A stretch of 64,000 nt of DNA from the NCBI RefSeq assembly GCF_026343295.1, contig NZ_JAPELY010000005.1:248001-312000 (forward strand), in the 5' to 3' direction. The stretch comes from Streptomyces sp. NBC_00083. GTDB lineage: Bacteria; Actinomycetota; Actinomycetes; Streptomycetales; Streptomycetaceae. Positions within the stretch are counted from its first letter, which is position 1; every line of letters begins with the position of its first letter. Positions 31,751 through 41,012 of this stretch are shown piece after piece. The translations under genes and the position numbers were made by a program. The notes beneath the pieces are model-generated. The model did not search any database, was not told where the DNA came from, and worked only from the letters and a program-made list of their open reading frames with translations.

Positions 31751-32903
31751 CCCCGGTGAAGCGGAGGTCGAGCCCGACCCCGTCGCGTTCGGCGTGCAGA
31801 TGCAGATGCGGCTCGGTGGTGTTGCCGGAGTTGCCGACCTCACCGACCGGCTCCCCCGCCCGCACCCGGTCCCCCGTGGCCACCCGCACACTGCCCGGCC
31901 GCAGATGCGCGAGTTTGACGATCTCGTCGCCGGTGTCGATGAACACGTGGTTGCCGTACGGCGGTTCGTAGCGGATCGTGCCGGGCAGCTGGTCCGCGTA
32001 GCCGTCGGCGGCGGACACCACACGCCCGGCGCAGGGCGCGTACAGCGTGGCCCCGTAGATCACGTAACTCCGCGGGGACGCGCCGCCGCCCGGGTGGGAG
32101 CCGCGCGGGCCGGTGCCGACGATGTCCAGCGCGCCGCGCTCCTCGGGGTGCGCGGTGTGGTGGTTGAGGCCGGGGCCGCCGCCCTGGAGGACGAGCCAGG
32201 CGCCGCCCCGCAGCGGGAACTCCAGGGGCGCGGAGAGCGCCGCGCCCCAGCGGTGGCGGCGCGCCCACACCAGATACCCGGCGCATCCCGCGAGCAGCAC
32301 GGCGACGGCCACCAGGTACGCGTCCGGGCGGCCCACGGGGAGCGGGGCCGTGCGCCCGCAGGAGGCGAGGGCCGCGGCCGCGCCCGCCGCCGCGCCCGCG
32401 CGGAGCCACCGGTGCAGCCGGGCCGGCGCGAAGAACCCCGTGCAGAGCAGACAGCCGATGGCCACCAGCGCCACATCGGCGCACCAGGCCGTCACGGTCG
32501 GGGCCCGCCAGCAGGCCACGATCCGCACCGCGAACAGCGCGCACAGCATCAGGGCGACGAGGGCGCCCCGCACGCGCGGCGGGAGACGCGGACGGCGGCG
32601 CGCGGGACGGTGGAAGCCGGGGGCTATGAGGAGGCCGACGATCCTGCCCTCCGCGTCCGCCCGCGCGTACGCGAGGACCCGGCCGACCGGGCCCTCGATC
32701 ACCAGCCCCTCGGGCCCCTCGGTGACCCCGGCGAAACCGCCGACGCGGTCACCGGTCGCCGTGAGGATCTCGTGCAGCCGCTCCTGGCCGACGGCGGCCA
32801 CGACGCGGGGCGCGAGTTCGGGCCACCGCTCGGGCCCGGCGAGCAGGAAGCGCTCCAGGGCGTGGGCCGCCCCGCCCGGGTCCGGCTGCTGTATCGACTC
32901 CAC
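31710..32903 (-). CDS. Multi-pass membrane protein with M23 (LytM-like) peptidase domain
   Basis: A 397-residue protein. An N-terminal soluble domain of about 100 residues precedes three or four hydrophobic segments (about residues 110-225: GALVALMLCALFAVRIVACW, WCADVALVAIGCLLCTG, AYLVAVAVLLAGCAGYLVW). The C-terminus is an M23 endopeptidase-like domain with HTAHPEERGALDIVG (first His and Asp) and EPHLHLHAE (HxH). It should cut peptidoglycan cross-links outside the membrane. GTG 32903 fits an AGGAAG upstream; the open frame begins at 32978. The soluble domain on the cytoplasmic side could be regulatory, an unusual arrangement for LytM proteins. Confidence 0.78.
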   Translation of the reverse strand: MESIQQPDPGGAAHALERFLLAGPERWPELAPRVVAAVGQERLHEILTATGDRVGGFAGVTEGPEGLVIEGPVGRVLAYARADAEGRIVGLLIAPGFHRPARRRPRLPPRVRGALVALMLCALFAVRIVACWRAPTVTAWCADVALVAIGCLLCTGFFAPARLHRWLRAGAAAGAAAALASCGRTAPLPVGRPDAYLVAVAVLLAGCAGYLVWARRHRWGAALSAPLEFPLRGGAWLVLQGGGPGLNHHTAHPEERGALDIVGTGPRGSHPGGGASPRSYVIYGATLYAPCAGRVVSAADGYADQLPGTIRYEPPYGNHVFIDTGDEIVKLAHLRPGSVRVATGDRVRAGEPVGEVGNSGNTTEPHLHLHAERDGVGLDLRFTGVTGTLHRGRVVRT

Positions 32904-33212
32904 GGTCCGGTGATCTTCCTGTGGTCGGGGGCGAAGGGCACGGTGGGACCCGGAAACCCGACGCTCTGTGGCCCGCAAGACGATCGATGCGGCCGCCCGG
33001 TTGTGTGCCGGGACGACGGGTCCGTGAGCCGCCGCTCACACCCGTCCCGGCGCACGGCCCGGACGAAGTCGGTACGCCGCACCGTGTGTTCCGCGCCTCG
33101 GGACCGCGCCGGGCAACCACGCACCGCCCCGGCGACTACGATGCCGTCGACTCCGGGTTGCCGCACCAGAGCGGAGCGCCTGTCGCACGGGACCGCTGCA
33201 CCCGGCGTTTCT

Positions 33213-33230
33213 GACATACCGCCATATGTC
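33213..33230. promoter_or_regulatory. Inverted repeat upstream of the permease
   Basis: GACATA-CCGCCA-TATGTC is a perfect 6-6-6 inverted repeat ending 23 bases before the permease ATG, in AT-richer sequence than its surroundings. An operator or promoter element is likely. The rest of the 350-base gap (32904-33253) shows no gene, tRNA or terminator. Confidence 0.5.
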
Positions 33231-33253
33231 GCGCCGTCAAAGGATGTTCGGCC

Positions 33254-34741
33254 ATGAGCAGCAGCACCAGCGGCAGAGGGCTCCAGCCCAACGTCCTGTC
33301 TCCCTTCGACACCGTTGTCATGGCGGTGGCGGGCAGCGCCCCCGCCTATTCGCTCGCCGCCACCACCAGCGTGCTCGTGGGCTCCGTGGGTCTCGCGAGC
33401 CCCGCCGCCCTGCTGTACTGCGCGATACCCATGCTCGGCATCGTGCTCGCCTTCGGGCGGCTCGGCCGGATCGACGTGAACGCGGGCGCCGCCTACTCGT
33501 GGGTGGGCCGCACCCTCCACCCCTTCCTCGGCTTCCTCAGCGGCTGGGCGCTCGTGGTCGCCGCCACCCTGTTCATGGTGGCCGGCTCGCTGCCCGCCGG
33601 GCAGATGACCCTCGGCCTCTTCGACGCCGGCCTCGCCCACGACACCGCGCTCGCCACCGCCACCGGCGCCGGCTGGTTCCTGCTGATGCTGGGCGTCGTC
33701 CTGGGCGGCGCCCGTCTCTCCGCACGGGCCCAACTCGTCATCTCCGGGATCGAGTTGACGATCCTGTTCGGCTTCTCGGCCGGCGCCCTCATCCGGGTCG
33801 GCGAGGGCGCGGGCGCCGTCCCCTTCGACTGGTCCTGGCTCGGCTTCAGCCACTTCGACGGCGTCTCCGGGTTCGCCGCGGGCACCCTGATCGCCGCGTT
33901 CTACTACTGGGGCTGGGACGTCACCAGCAACCTCAGCGAGGAGACCCGCGACAGCCGCCGCACCGCGGGGCTCGCCGCCCTCGTCGGCGTCGGCGTCGTC
34001 TTCGCCCTGTTCCTCGCCTTCACCGTCGCCACCGACGCCCTGCTCACCGGCGACGAGATCACCCACGGCCAGTCCAACGTCCTGGCGCTGCTCGGCGAAC
34101 GGATCTGGCCCGGCGCGGGCGGACAGCTCATGGTGCTCGCCGCCGTCCTCTCCACCATCGCCACCCTGGAGACCACCCTCATCCAGGTCACCCGCTCGCT
34201 GTTCGCGATGGGCCGCGACCGTACGATGCCGGGCGCGCTCGGCGCCTTACACCGGCGGTGGAACACCCCGTGGGTCGCGATCGTCGTCGTCGGCGCGGTC
34301 GCGCTGGTGCTGTTCGTCGCCTCCAACGCCCTCGGCTCGGTGCAGGACATCATGGCCGACGCGCTCTCCGCGATCGGCCTCCAGACCACCCTGTACTACG
34401 GACTCGCCGGCCTCGCCGCGGTCGTCGCCTACCGCAGGACCCTCACCCGGTCCGTCGGCTCGTTCCTGCTCGGCGGCGTCTGGCCGCTGCTCGGCTCGGT
34501 CTTCATGTTCTGCGTCTTCGGGCTCTCGCTGACCCGCCTCAGCGGCGCGGCCGTGGCGATCGGCATCGGCAGCCTCCTCGCCGGAATCGTCCCGATGCTC
34601 TGGTACTGGCGCCGCGGCAGCCCCTACTACCGGCCCGCCCGCCTGGACGCCACCCGCTCCTTCGCGGCGGGCGCCGGCCACGCGAACGCCCCGACCCGGC
34701 CCGCCGGTCACGCCAACGCCGGGCACCCCACCGACTTCTGA
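33254..34741 (+). CDS. APC-superfamily amino-acid permease
   Basis: A 495-residue transporter with about 12 membrane helices. The first, VVMAVAGSAPAYSLAATTSVL, carries the GSAPA stretch of the substrate/ion site of APC carriers, and RIDVNAGAAYSWVGRTLHPFLG follows in helix 3. It should take up an amino acid or amine by proton or sodium symport; the specificity is unknown. ATG 33254 lacks a strong RBS. The next gene begins 15 bases after the stop and is probably co-transcribed. Confidence 0.87.
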   Translation: MSSSTSGRGLQPNVLSPFDTVVMAVAGSAPAYSLAATTSVLVGSVGLASPAALLYCAIPMLGIVLAFGRLGRIDVNAGAAYSWVGRTLHPFLGFLSGWALVVAATLFMVAGSLPAGQMTLGLFDAGLAHDTALATATGAGWFLLMLGVVLGGARLSARAQLVISGIELTILFGFSAGALIRVGEGAGAVPFDWSWLGFSHFDGVSGFAAGTLIAAFYYWGWDVTSNLSEETRDSRRTAGLAALVGVGVVFALFLAFTVATDALLTGDEITHGQSNVLALLGERIWPGAGGQLMVLAAVLSTIATLETTLIQVTRSLFAMGRDRTMPGALGALHRRWNTPWVAIVVVGAVALVLFVASNALGSVQDIMADALSAIGLQTTLYYGLAGLAAVVAYRRTLTRSVGSFLLGGVWPLLGSVFMFCVFGLSLTRLSGAAVAIGIGSLLAGIVPMLWYWRRGSPYYRPARLDATRSFAAGAGHANAPTRPAGHANAGHPTDF

Positions 34742-34755
34742 GAGGCGGTACGCGG

Positions 34756-35724
34756 ATGGCAGCGCTGCGCCGCCGCTCCGAGCGCAAGACGGCCGTACGC
34801 TTCGACGCCGACCTCGGCGACCACGCCCTCACCGTCGCCCGGCACGACATCGTCATCGGCCGCTGGCAGGGCGTACGGGATCTTCTGCGGGCCACCGGCG
34901 ACGACTGGCCGCTGCGCACCCACCGCATCAGGGCGCTCGCCGACGCCGCCGCCGGATCCTCCATCGTGGAGGCCTGGCGGGCCGCCGAGCCGGACAGCCC
35001 GGACGCGGCGGTGCTGCGCGCCGCGACCGAGGTGACCCGGGTGTTCAACGGCGCGATCGCCGCGGGGCGCGGCGCCGGCACCGACCGCGACCGCATCGAC
35101 GTCGCCGTGATGGCCTGCCTCGGGGCCGCCGACGCCCGCCCCGCCGACCCCACGCCCTGGGCCTCACTGCTCACCGTGGTCCGGCTGTACGAGGGCGGGG
35201 TCGCCCGGCGCGAACTGCGGTCCTGGTGGGACGAATTGCGCCGCCGCGACCCGTACCACCTCGAAGGCCACATCCAGATGGTGCGCTACTTCTCGGCGCG
35301 CTGGCACGGCACGCACGGCTCGATGTACGACTTCGCGCGCGACGCGGCGGGCGCCGCCCCCGCCGGATCGCCGCTGCCCGTCCTGGTGCAGATCGCCCGC
35401 GTCGAGGAGTACCGCTACGTCGCGGAGGCGGCGAAGGGCCGGCCGGTGCGGGGTTTCGGACAGCACTGGAACCACGAACTCGCCGTGACCGAGCTGCGGC
35501 GCACCTACGACCGGTGGCTGGGGGGCCGTCCCCCCGGCCCCGTCCGCGCCGCGGAGGCCGCCGAACTCAACTACCTCGCCCACGCGGCCTGTTCCGCGGG
35601 GCTCACCCGAGAGGCGGTGGCTCTGGTCGGGCTGCTCGGCGAGCGGGTCTGCACGGTGCCGTGGGTCTACACCGGCGACCCCGCCCAGCAGATTCTGCGC
35701 TGGCGGGAGCAGGCCCGGGGCTGA
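34756..35724 (+). CDS. Uncharacterised alpha-helical protein
   Basis: A 322-residue soluble protein I cannot assign to a family. It is rich in Ala/Arg and predicted helices throughout. Features are ARHDIVIGRWQGVRDLL, a conserved-looking stretch YHLEGHIQMVRYFSARWHGTH-like in the middle (about residue 170-195), and LRRTYDRWLGG. No signal peptide, membrane helix or catalytic signature was found; the composition would suit a TPR-like repeat protein. It follows the permease by 15 bases, so a shared operon is likely. The start ATG 34756 has GAGGCGG upstream. Confidence 0.7.
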   Translation: MAALRRRSERKTAVRFDADLGDHALTVARHDIVIGRWQGVRDLLRATGDDWPLRTHRIRALADAAAGSSIVEAWRAAEPDSPDAAVLRAATEVTRVFNGAIAAGRGAGTDRDRIDVAVMACLGAADARPADPTPWASLLTVVRLYEGGVARRELRSWWDELRRRDPYHLEGHIQMVRYFSARWHGTHGSMYDFARDAAGAAPAGSPLPVLVQIARVEEYRYVAEAAKGRPVRGFGQHWNHELAVTELRRTYDRWLGGRPPGPVRAAEAAELNYLAHAACSAGLTREAVALVGLLGERVCTVPWVYTGDPAQQILRWREQARG

Positions 35725-35871
35725 GCCCGCCGGACTTGCCCCGGCCCCTTTCCGGGAAACCCCCGGCGGGGTCGCTAACCTTACGTGTCCGCGCTGGCCA
35801 GGGATCGGACCTCGGACCGGTCGGCGCAGTGCGGTACGTATCGCACCCAACTCATGCGAAAGGCCTCGCCC

Positions 35872-37263
35872 ATGGGCATTCGGAGCTTGCTGCGCAAGGT
35901 GTTCGGACGCGATCGCGCGGAGCGTGCCGAAGAGGCGTCGGCGGCTTCCGTACCGCCCCAGACGGAACGCACCCTGGAGGCGTCCGGGACACCGGCCGCC
36001 ACCACCCCGGCCGCCGCGCCTGCCGACGCGCCTGCCGTGCCGGCGCCGGGCCGCGCCGGCGACCTGTCCGCCGCGGAGGCGCTCGTGGCCGCCGCGTTCG
36101 ACGGCCCGCGCCCGCCCGCCCCGGGCACGGACACCCCGTCGTCCACCGGCACCCCGAGTACGGCCGGACCGTCCTCGGACACCGCGGACACCGCGGACGC
36201 CGCCCCCGAACCCGCCGTCGCCGAGGTGCCCCAGCCTCGGGCCGAGGCGAAGCCGGAGCCGGAGCCGGAGCCCGTACCGGAGCCGGTCGAGGCGGCCGAG
36301 CCGGAGCAGGCCGCCGAGCCGGAGCCCGAGCCCGAGCCGGCCACGGCGGAGGCCGCGCCGGTCGTCGAGACCGCGCCCGAATCCGCGCCCGAGCCCGTAA
36401 AGGCCGAGGTCACGGAGCCGGAGCCCGCCCCCGTGGTGGAGCCGGCGGCCGAGCCCGTCCAGGCGGCAGCCGAGCCGGAGCCGGTCGTCGAGCCCGAGGC
36501 CGCGCCGGCCACCGTCGAAGCCGAGGCCGTCGAAGCCGAGGCCGTCGAGGCCGAGGCCGTCCCTGTCGAGGCCGAGGCCGCGTCGGGGGCCAGGGCCGCC
36601 AAGCCCGCCGTCTCCGCCGCTCGCGTCAAGTCGCGGGCGCCGGGGCTCTCGGGGGCGTACAAGGCCGCGGGGGCCGCGCTCAAGAAGGCGGGGCTCGACG
36701 GGGCGCGGGCCAAGGTGTACCTCGTGCTCGACCGGTCCGGGTCGATGCGGCCGTACTACAAGGACGGCAGCGCCCAGGGCCTCGCCGAGCAGGTGCTCGC
36801 GCTCGCGGCCCACCTCGACGAGGACGCCACCGTGCACACCGTGTTCTTCTCGACCGACATCGACGGCTCCGTCGACCTCACCCTCGACGCGTACGAGGGC
36901 GTGATCGACGAGACGCACGCCGCGCTCGGCCGGCTCGGCCGCACCAGCTACCACCGGGGCGTCGAGGAGGTCGTCGAGCACGCCGAGAAGGCCGGGCACG
37001 AGGGCCCGGTGCTCGTCGTGTTCCAGACCGACGGCGCTCCCGACGCGAAGCTGCCCGCGCGCCAGGCGCTCGCCGATGTCGCCGACAAGCCGCTGCACTG
37101 GCAGTTCGTGGCGTTCGGCGAGACGGACGCCAAGGCGTTCGACTTCCTGCGCACGGCCGAGGGCGACCACGATCACGTCGGGTTCTTCCACGCCGGTCCC
37201 GCGCCGCGCGAGCTGAGCGACGCCGAGGTCTACCGGGGGCTGCTCAGCTCGTACCGTCCGTAA
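35872..37263 (+). CDS. VWA-domain protein with long Pro/Glu-rich linker
   Basis: A 463-residue protein. Residues 1-22 (MGIRSLLRKVFGRDRAERAE) are basic and amphipathic. Residues about 25-245 are low-complexity, dominated by Pro, Glu, Ala and Val, with EPEPEPVPEPVE-like and EAEAVEAEAVEAEAV-like runs. The rest is a von Willebrand A domain of the TerF/TerY-like stress-protein type, with an intact MIDAS motif (LVLDRSGSM) and the downstream Thr and Asp (FQTDGAPD). No signal peptide. Such proteins act as metal-dependent interaction modules. The end overlaps the convergent histidine-kinase gene by 20 bases. Confidence 0.82.
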   Translation: MGIRSLLRKVFGRDRAERAEEASAASVPPQTERTLEASGTPAATTPAAAPADAPAVPAPGRAGDLSAAEALVAAAFDGPRPPAPGTDTPSSTGTPSTAGPSSDTADTADAAPEPAVAEVPQPRAEAKPEPEPEPVPEPVEAAEPEQAAEPEPEPEPATAEAAPVVETAPESAPEPVKAEVTEPEPAPVVEPAAEPVQAAAEPEPVVEPEAAPATVEAEAVEAEAVEAEAVPVEAEAASGARAAKPAVSAARVKSRAPGLSGAYKAAGAALKKAGLDGARAKVYLVLDRSGSMRPYYKDGSAQGLAEQVLALAAHLDEDATVHTVFFSTDIDGSVDLTLDAYEGVIDETHAALGRLGRTSYHRGVEEVVEHAEKAGHEGPVLVVFQTDGAPDAKLPARQALADVADKPLHWQFVAFGETDAKAFDFLRTAEGDHDHVGFFHAGPAPRELSDAEVYRGLLSSYRP

Positions 37264-38416
37264 CGCGTGCACCTTCCGTTACGCGGGCCCCTCCGGCGCC
37301 GCAGGTCCGGGCCTTCGCGGGGAGGGAGACGGTCACGGTGAGCCCGCCCTCGGCGCCGGGTTCCGCCGTGGCCGTCCCGCCGTGCGCGACCGCGATGGAG
37401 CGCACGATGGACAGGCCGAGCCCGGCGCCCGGTCCCATCCGGTCGCGGCCCTCGCCCCGCCGGAACGGCTCGAACAGGGCCGGGACCCCGTCCGCGGCGA
37501 CCTTCGGGCCGGTGGGGTTGGCCACCACGAGCCGGCCGCCGTATACGGCGACCTCCACCGTCCCGCCGGGCGCGTTGTAGGTGACCGCGTTGGCGAGCAG
37601 GTTCGCGGTGAGCCGGGCGAGCAGCGCCCGGTTGCCCCGCACCACGGCGGGCGCCGCCGTCACCTTCACGGTGTCGTAGCGCGCCGCCTCCTCCCGTACG
37701 ACCGCCGCGAGGTCCACCTCTTCGCGCCGCTCCAGGCCGCGCTCGCTGCGGGCCAGCATCAGCAGGCCCTCGATGAGCTGCTCACTGCGCCGGTTGTTGT
37801 CGAGCAGCGTGGAGCGGGTGGCCTCCAGGTCGGCGGGGCCGGGCTCGCCGTCGAGGCCGACCTGGATCGCGGCGCGCTGGGTGGCGAGCGGGGTGCGCAG
37901 CTCGTGCGAGGCGTTGGCGATGAAGCGGCGCTGGCTGTCGAAGGCCGCTTCGAGCCGGCCCAGCAGGTCGTCGATGGTGTCGCCGAGCTCTTTCAGCTCG
38001 TCGTCGGGTCCGGCGGCGCCCACCCTCTCGTGCAGATTGCTCGCGGTGAGCCGGCGGGCCCGCGCCGTCATGACGTGGACGGGGCGCAGCAGCCGGCCCG
38101 CCGTCCACCAGCCGACCACGACCGCGAGCAGGGCGATCGCGACGAGGGCGAGGGTGGACCACAGAGCGGTCTGGCTGGAGGCGGCGTCGCTGACGTCGGC
38201 GCTCACCCGGTACACGGTGAGCGGTTCCAGCGGCATGGCGCCGTTGCGGTAGGCGGCCACCCCGGACGGCATCCGCAGCGTGGTCGCGCGGGTCGCGATG
38301 GCGGTGGCCTGCTCTTCGGTGCCGGCCCGGGAGAGCAGGTTGACCACGGCGAGCAGCGCCGCCCCGAGCACGAGGAAGACCCCGCCGAAGATCATCGCTA
38401 TGCGGGTCCTGATCAC
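37244..38416 (-). CDS. Two-component sensor histidine kinase
   Basis: A 390-residue kinase. TM1 is about residues 7-28, a short extracytoplasmic loop of about 50 residues follows, TM2 is about 85-106, and then a HAMP segment. The HisKA box NASHELRTPL places the phospho-histidine at residue 171. The ATPase domain has NLLANAVTYN (N box) and GAGLGLSIV (G box). The GTG start overlaps the stop of the response-regulator gene (GTGA), so the two are made together. The small sensor loop suggests an envelope or membrane-proximal signal, which I cannot identify. Confidence 0.9.
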   Translation of the reverse strand: MIRTRIAMIFGGVFLVLGAALLAVVNLLSRAGTEEQATAIATRATTLRMPSGVAAYRNGAMPLEPLTVYRVSADVSDAASSQTALWSTLALVAIALLAVVVGWWTAGRLLRPVHVMTARARRLTASNLHERVGAAGPDDELKELGDTIDDLLGRLEAAFDSQRRFIANASHELRTPLATQRAAIQVGLDGEPGPADLEATRSTLLDNNRRSEQLIEGLLMLARSERGLERREEVDLAAVVREEAARYDTVKVTAAPAVVRGNRALLARLTANLLANAVTYNAPGGTVEVAVYGGRLVVANPTGPKVAADGVPALFEPFRRGEGRDRMGPGAGLGLSIVRSIAVAHGGTATAEPGAEGGLTVTVSLPAKARTCGAGGARVTEGARVTDGTS

Positions 38417-39066
38417 AGGGCGTACCCGACCCCTTGGACCGTACGGATGAGGGCGGGCTCGCCGAGCTTGGCGCGCAGCTTGCTCATGGCGACGCGCACC
38501 GCGCCCGTGAACGGGTCGGCGTTGGCGTCCCAGGCGCGCTCCAGGAGCTCCTCGGCGGAGACGGCGCCGCCGTCCGCCTCCAGCAGGATCTGGAGCACGG
38601 CGAACTCCTTGGGCGTGAGGTCGAGCTCCTGGCCCTCGCGGTGCGCGGTGCGCCGCACGGTGTCCAGGCACAGGCCATGCCGTTCGAGGACCGGCGGCAC
38701 CGGGCGGGCGCTGCGCCGGCGCAGGGCCCGCACCCGCGAGACCAGCTCGGGGAATTCGAAGGGCTTGCCCAGGTAGTCGTCGGCGCCCAGGTCGAGGCCC
38801 TCCACCCGGTCGTCCGTCGACGCGGACGCGGTGAGCATGAGGATCCGGGTGCGGGAGGCGTCGGCGACCAGACGGCGGGCGACCTCGTCGCCGTGCACCC
38901 GGGGCAGGTCGCGGTCGAGCACCACCACGTCGTAGTCGTGCAGACCCAGGTAGGCGAGGGCCGCGTCCCCGCTGTAGACCGTGTCCACGGCGAAGCCGGC
39001 CCGCCGCAGACCGGTGGCGACGAGCTCGGCGAGGACCTCCTCGTCCTCGGCGACCAGTACCCGCAT
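38413..39066 (-). CDS. OmpR-family response regulator
   Basis: A 217-residue regulator. The receiver has EDEE, the phospho-acceptor Asp51 (VVVLDRDLP) and Lys101 (YLGKPFEFP). The winged-helix output domain begins at about residue 125 and ends in the usual LIRTVQGVGYAL. ATG 39066 is preceded by GAAGGACGAG. It forms an operon with the downstream histidine kinase and is divergent from metG. Target genes are not evident in the window. Confidence 0.92.
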   Translation of the reverse strand: MRVLVAEDEEVLAELVATGLRRAGFAVDTVYSGDAALAYLGLHDYDVVVLDRDLPRVHGDEVARRLVADASRTRILMLTASASTDDRVEGLDLGADDYLGKPFEFPELVSRVRALRRRSARPVPPVLERHGLCLDTVRRTAHREGQELDLTPKEFAVLQILLEADGGAVSAEELLERAWDANADPFTGAVRVAMSKLRAKLGEPALIRTVQGVGYAL

Positions 39067-39233
39067 GTTCTCGTCCTTCGTGTGCACGTGCCCCCTTCCG
39101 TCCCAGGATGCGTCCTTGTTACGACAAGGGGTGTTTCGCAAACCTCTCCGCCGCGCGTCGGCGGCCGTCCGGGGCATCCGGCATCCGGACATCCCGGGCG
39201 GGTGCCCGCACCCCGGCGGATAGGATTCAGTGC

Positions 39234-40814
39234 ATGCCTTCGCCGACGTACTACGTTTCGACGCCCATCTACTACGTCAACGACGCCCCGCACCTGGGCC
39301 ACGCCTACACCACCGTCGCCGGTGACGTGCTCACCCGCTGGCACCGCCAGCGCGGCGAGAAGGTCTGGTACCTGACGGGGACGGACGAGCACGGTCAGAA
39401 GATCATGCGGACGGCCGAGGCGAACGGCGTCACCCCGCAGGAATGGTGCGACAAGCTCGTCGGCGAGGCGTGGCAGCCGCTGTGGGAGCACCTGAACATC
39501 GCCAACGACGACTTCATCCGGACCACGCAGAAGCGGCATACGGACCGGGTGCAGGAGTTCGTGCAGGACCTGTACGACAAGGACGAGATCTACAAGGGCG
39601 GCTACGAGGGCCCGTACTGCGTGGGCTGCGAGGAGTACAAGCTTCCCGGCGACCTGGTCAAGGGCGAGGACGGCGCCGACCTGTGCGCCATCCACAAGAA
39701 GCCGGTGGAGCTCCTCAAGGAGGAGAACTACTTCTTCAAGCTGAGCGAGTACGGCCCGAAGCTCCTGGAGTTCTACGCGGCGAACCCCGGCTTCATCCAG
39801 CCCGAGTCGGCCCGCAACGAGGTGCTCAACTTCGTGAAGCAGGGCCTCCAGGACCTGTCCATCTCCCGGTCGACGTTCGACTGGGGCGTGCCCGTGCCGT
39901 GGGACCCCCAGCACGTCATCTACGTGTGGGTGGACGCGCTGCTCAACTATGCGACGGCGGTCGGCTACGGCGCCGACCAGGCCCGCTTCGAGGAGATCTT
40001 CCCGGCCGACGTGCACCTCGTCGGCAAGGACATCCTGCGCTTCCACGCGATCATCTGGCCCGCGATGCTGATGGCCAACGGCCTTCCGGTGCCGGGGAGG
40101 GTCGCGGCGAACGGCTGGCTGATGGTCGGCGGCGAGAAGATGTCGAAGTCCAATCTGACCGGCATCAAGCCGCAGGACCTCACCTCGCACTTCGGTGTGG
40201 ACGCCTACCGCTGGTACTTCCTGCGGGCCATCGCCTTCGGCCAGGACGGCTCGTTCTCCTGGGAGGACTTCACCGCCCGCTACACCTCCGAACTCGCCAA
40301 CGACTACGGCAACCTGGCGTCGCGCGTCGCGGCGATGGTCGGCAAGTACTTCGGCGGCGAGCTGCCCGCGCCGGCCGCCGACGCGGACGCGGAACAGGCC
40401 GTCAAGGACGGGCTCGTCCGGGCGGTCGCCGAGGCCGACCGGCGCATCGGGGACGAACTCGACTTCCAGGGCGGCATCCTGGCCGTCTTCGACTTCGTGA
40501 AGCAGGTCAACGGCTATCTCACGGAGCAGGAGCCGTGGAAGGTCGCCAAGGACGAATCCGCCGAGGGCCGGGCGCGCCTCGCGACGATCCTGTACACCGC
40601 GGCCGAGGCGCTGCGCGGCGTCGCGGTCCTGCTCAACCCGGTGATGCCGGACACCTCGCAGCAGCTGTGGGACTCGCTCGGCGCCGAGACCCCGCTCGGT
40701 GCGCTCGCCGGACAGCGGGTCCAGGACGCGGGCGTCTGGGGCACGTTGCCGCCCGGCGTGAAGGTCACCAAGGGCGCGGTGCTCTTCCCGCGCCTGGAGG
40801 AGAAGCCCGCCTGA
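39234..40814 (+). CDS. metG: Methionyl-tRNA synthetase
   Basis: A 526-residue class I synthetase that charges tRNA-Met. HIGH appears as PHLGHAYT near residue 20 and KMSKS as GEKMSKSNL at about residue 301. The connective peptide contains GPYCVGCEEYKLPGD, a CxxC zinc-knuckle type. Length is normal for actinobacterial MetRS without the C-terminal dimerisation domain. The ATG is seven bases after a -10-like TAGGAT (39221-39226) and has no RBS, so a leaderless transcript is plausible. It is a single housekeeping gene between the two-component system and the eCIS locus. Confidence 0.96.
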   Translation: MPSPTYYVSTPIYYVNDAPHLGHAYTTVAGDVLTRWHRQRGEKVWYLTGTDEHGQKIMRTAEANGVTPQEWCDKLVGEAWQPLWEHLNIANDDFIRTTQKRHTDRVQEFVQDLYDKDEIYKGGYEGPYCVGCEEYKLPGDLVKGEDGADLCAIHKKPVELLKEENYFFKLSEYGPKLLEFYAANPGFIQPESARNEVLNFVKQGLQDLSISRSTFDWGVPVPWDPQHVIYVWVDALLNYATAVGYGADQARFEEIFPADVHLVGKDILRFHAIIWPAMLMANGLPVPGRVAANGWLMVGGEKMSKSNLTGIKPQDLTSHFGVDAYRWYFLRAIAFGQDGSFSWEDFTARYTSELANDYGNLASRVAAMVGKYFGGELPAPAADADAEQAVKDGLVRAVAEADRRIGDELDFQGGILAVFDFVKQVNGYLTEQEPWKVAKDESAEGRARLATILYTAAEALRGVAVLLNPVMPDTSQQLWDSLGAETPLGALAGQRVQDAGVWGTLPPGVKVTKGAVLFPRLEEKPA

Positions 40815-41012
40815 GCGGACCCGTCCCTTCCGGTCGGGGCGCCCGCGAGACCCCTCTCCGCCCCCCTCGCGTGGCGCCCCGCACCCCGTTCTCTGCCGTT
40901 TCCGTCCACGCCTGACCGGATCGGTGGCCCATTCAACCGTTGTTGATTCGCTGTTGATCGGGCCCGACCAGACTGTGCCGGTCGGTACGCACGGGGAAGG
41001 AAAGGACAGGGA

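Noticed and set aside
33000..33250. tRNA or small RNA gene in the gap before the permease
   Set aside because: No cloverleaf or T-loop consensus was found; the only symmetry is the inverted repeat already listed.
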